A DNA stretch of 6,529 nucleotides from Thermoplasmata archaeon (lineage in GTDB: Archaea; Thermoplasmatota; Thermoplasmata; Thermoplasmatales; Thermoplasmataceae): the NCBI GenBank assembly GCA_021806345.1, contig JAJZXP010000431.1, forward strand, positions 1 to 6,529. The letters are read 5' to 3'. How positions within the stretch are numbered: position 1 is the stretch's first letter; each line of letters starts with the position of its first letter. This document shows, one piece after another, positions 5,632 to 6,529 of this stretch. The notes under the pieces were generated by a model. That model did no database searches. It worked only from the letters and a program-made list of their open reading frames with translations, and was not told the DNA's origin. The position numbers were made by a program, and so were the translations under genes.

Positions 5632-6406
5632 AATTGTCTATACTAATAACGATTAAGATATAATTTGCTAGATGCACTCCTTTATAATTTTTACTTACAA
5701 TCATTAGTTTTCGTCTATTTATCAGGATAAATCTTTATTTAGAATGACAATACTTCATATTTAGTTTAAGAGTGGTGAATTCATAAGCATTTTGGTCACC
5801 ATTTTCGAATTTTCATAGCTTAAGTTATCTTGAAGTCTCAACCTTACAGAGTTATGGCACACAATAGGGGGGCATTACCAAATCTTGATTACTGCCGCGT
5901 ATTCATCATTACAAGGAAGTAAGAGGAAATGTACTTGAAGAATCCACATGGATATCTTTTTTTGCATTGGAAGCGATATACTTAGAGATTTCTTTATTAT
6001 CGGAATTTTTTAAACTCAACTCCAAAGTATTTTATTATTGGGGGACTTGTTTTTTTATATTGCGCCTCCTCAGGATTTACTTACAGTTTCTAAATGAACA
6101 TGGCTGAAATGATGGAAGGCCTTCTTTCCTCTTATAGCTTTCATTTTTCTAATAATTCATGAAATATTTTATATCTTGGACTTCATCGATCTCCTTCTCC
6201 GCTTTTGAGGAATTGTAGTAAAGAGTGTTCCTTTTTCATATCTTTTTTTAACCTATGTTATAATTTATTAATTTGAGTTTTGAAATATGGTTTGAATTCC
6301 ACCATATGGATGGTCACAAATCGAGATGTTGTTATCCGAGCATATAACGATAATCTTCATTTTACTCATTGTTTGTTGGAAAATGTATTTGCTTACAGGT
6401 TTAAAG
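5632..6406. other. Long intergenic stretch; possible decayed coding remnants
   Basis: About 775 bases between the permease control region and tRNA-Ser hold no reading frame that I can support. On the minus strand, short coding-like fragments follow one another in different frames from 6369 down to 5909. These are a 33-codon ORF at 6268-6369 (starting MSKMKIIVICSDN), a 24-codon ORF at 6070-6144 (starting MKAIRGKKAFHH), and an ATG-less open run of 40 codons at 5912-6031. This could be a gene broken by frameshifts, but runs of this length are not rare by chance in such AT-rich DNA and no family was recognised. T-runs near 6050-6056 and 6243-6249 could end transcripts. No rRNA, second tRNA, CRISPR or transposon ends were seen. 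Confidence 0.35.
6285..6307. repeat. Inverted repeat ATATGGT/ACCATAT
   Basis: Perfect 7-bp arms at 6285-6291 and 6301-6307 flank a 9-base spacer that contains the palindrome GAATTC. It lies about 100 bases past the 3' end of the tRNA gene. The role is unknown; it may be a protein site or chance. Confidence 0.35.
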
Positions 6407-6488
6407 CGCGGGGAGAGGGATTCGAACCCTCGCTCTCATTCGAGAAACAGCTTAGCAGGCTGCCGCCGTACCGCTGGGCCATCCCCGC
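6407..6488 (-). tRNA. tRNA-Ser (anticodon GCU)
   Basis: The minus strand folds into a complete 82-base class II tRNA. The acceptor stem is GCGGGGA/TCCCCGC (6482-6488 with 6408-6414), the D stem GCC/GGC, the anticodon stem GCAGC/GCTGT with loop CTGCTAA, the long variable arm TCTC-GAAT-GAGA, and the T arm GAGGG/CCCTC with loop TTCGAAT. The anticodon GCT is at plus-strand 6454-6456 and reads the AGC/AGU serine codons. The long variable arm and the G discriminator base (6407) are serine identity features. CCA is not encoded and must be added after transcription. No intron is present. The upstream A/T box (6497-6504) is too close to the mature 5' end to be a convincing TATA box, so the promoter probably lies beyond the window. 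Confidence 0.96.
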
Positions 6489-6529
6489 TCAGTTGCTATA
6501 TCTTTCCTGAAGGTCGTTTGCCACCTGTT

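Noticed and set aside
6080..6125. Possible C/D box guide RNA (CTGA next to ATGATGG)
   Set aside because: The boxes abut with almost no spacer, no proper upstream C box or terminal D box lies at guide spacing, and no kink-turn stem is visible.
6497..6504. TATA box for tRNA-Ser (AAGATATA on the minus strand)
   Set aside because: It is only 9-16 bases from the mature tRNA 5' end, too close for the usual archaeal TATA-to-start distance plus a 5' leader.
6280..6510. 76-residue plus-strand open frame
   Set aside because: It runs straight through the tRNA-Ser gene on the other strand; the 'ARGEGFEPS' segment is antisense tRNA sequence and not a protein.
1..6529. CRISPR array, insertion sequence ends or tRNA-derived att duplication
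   Set aside because: No regularly spaced repeats, no paired terminal inverted repeats flanking a transposase, and no second copy of the tRNA 3' end were found.

Overview
This window looks archaeal, most like an AT-rich heterotroph of the Thermoplasmatales type. The clues are TATA-like boxes about 22-28 bases ahead of several start codons (leaderless style), short GGTG/GTGATC Shine-Dalgarno matches at other genes, T-rich ends instead of strong GC hairpins, and a tRNA-Ser(GCU) without an encoded CCA. The lineage is inferred from style, not from a marker gene; Sulfolobales-like archaea are the main alternative.

Layout: (1) 1-1497, a tight plus-strand pair: a RidA-type enamine/imine deaminase, then a fold-type III PLP enzyme of the D-serine dehydratase / D-threonine aldolase family. 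(2) 1537-2292, a minus-strand classical SDR oxidoreductase, convergent with the pair. (3) 2293-2493, a divergent promoter region in which the same 10-base element, AGTCTTAAAT, faces outward on each side as a perfect inverted repeat. (4) 2494-3522, a plus-strand double-SIS protein equivalent to the isomerase half of GlmS, without the glutaminase half. (5) 3523-3987, a gene-poor gap with a T-run terminator, an isolated 11-bp perfect hairpin and the likely terminator of the next gene. (6) 3988-5502, a minus-strand APC-superfamily amino acid permease with its own leader, SD and TATA box. (7) 5503-6406, about 900 bases with no convincing gene but several inverted repeats and patchy coding-like fragments. 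(8) 6407-6488, tRNA-Ser(GCU) on the minus strand.

Working together: a D-hydroxyamino acid dehydratase would release 2-aminoacrylate, which RidA hydrolyses to pyruvate and ammonia, so the first two genes make a coherent pathway. The SIS enzyme should act on an amino-sugar phosphate, and the permease could import amino acids. One reading is scavenging of amino acids, D-amino acids and amino sugars, for example from bacterial remains; this link is inference. No defence system, CRISPR array or intact mobile element was found. The points most worth a second look are the RidA-dehydratase pair, the mirrored promoter element at 2409-2472, and the unexplained non-coding stretches.
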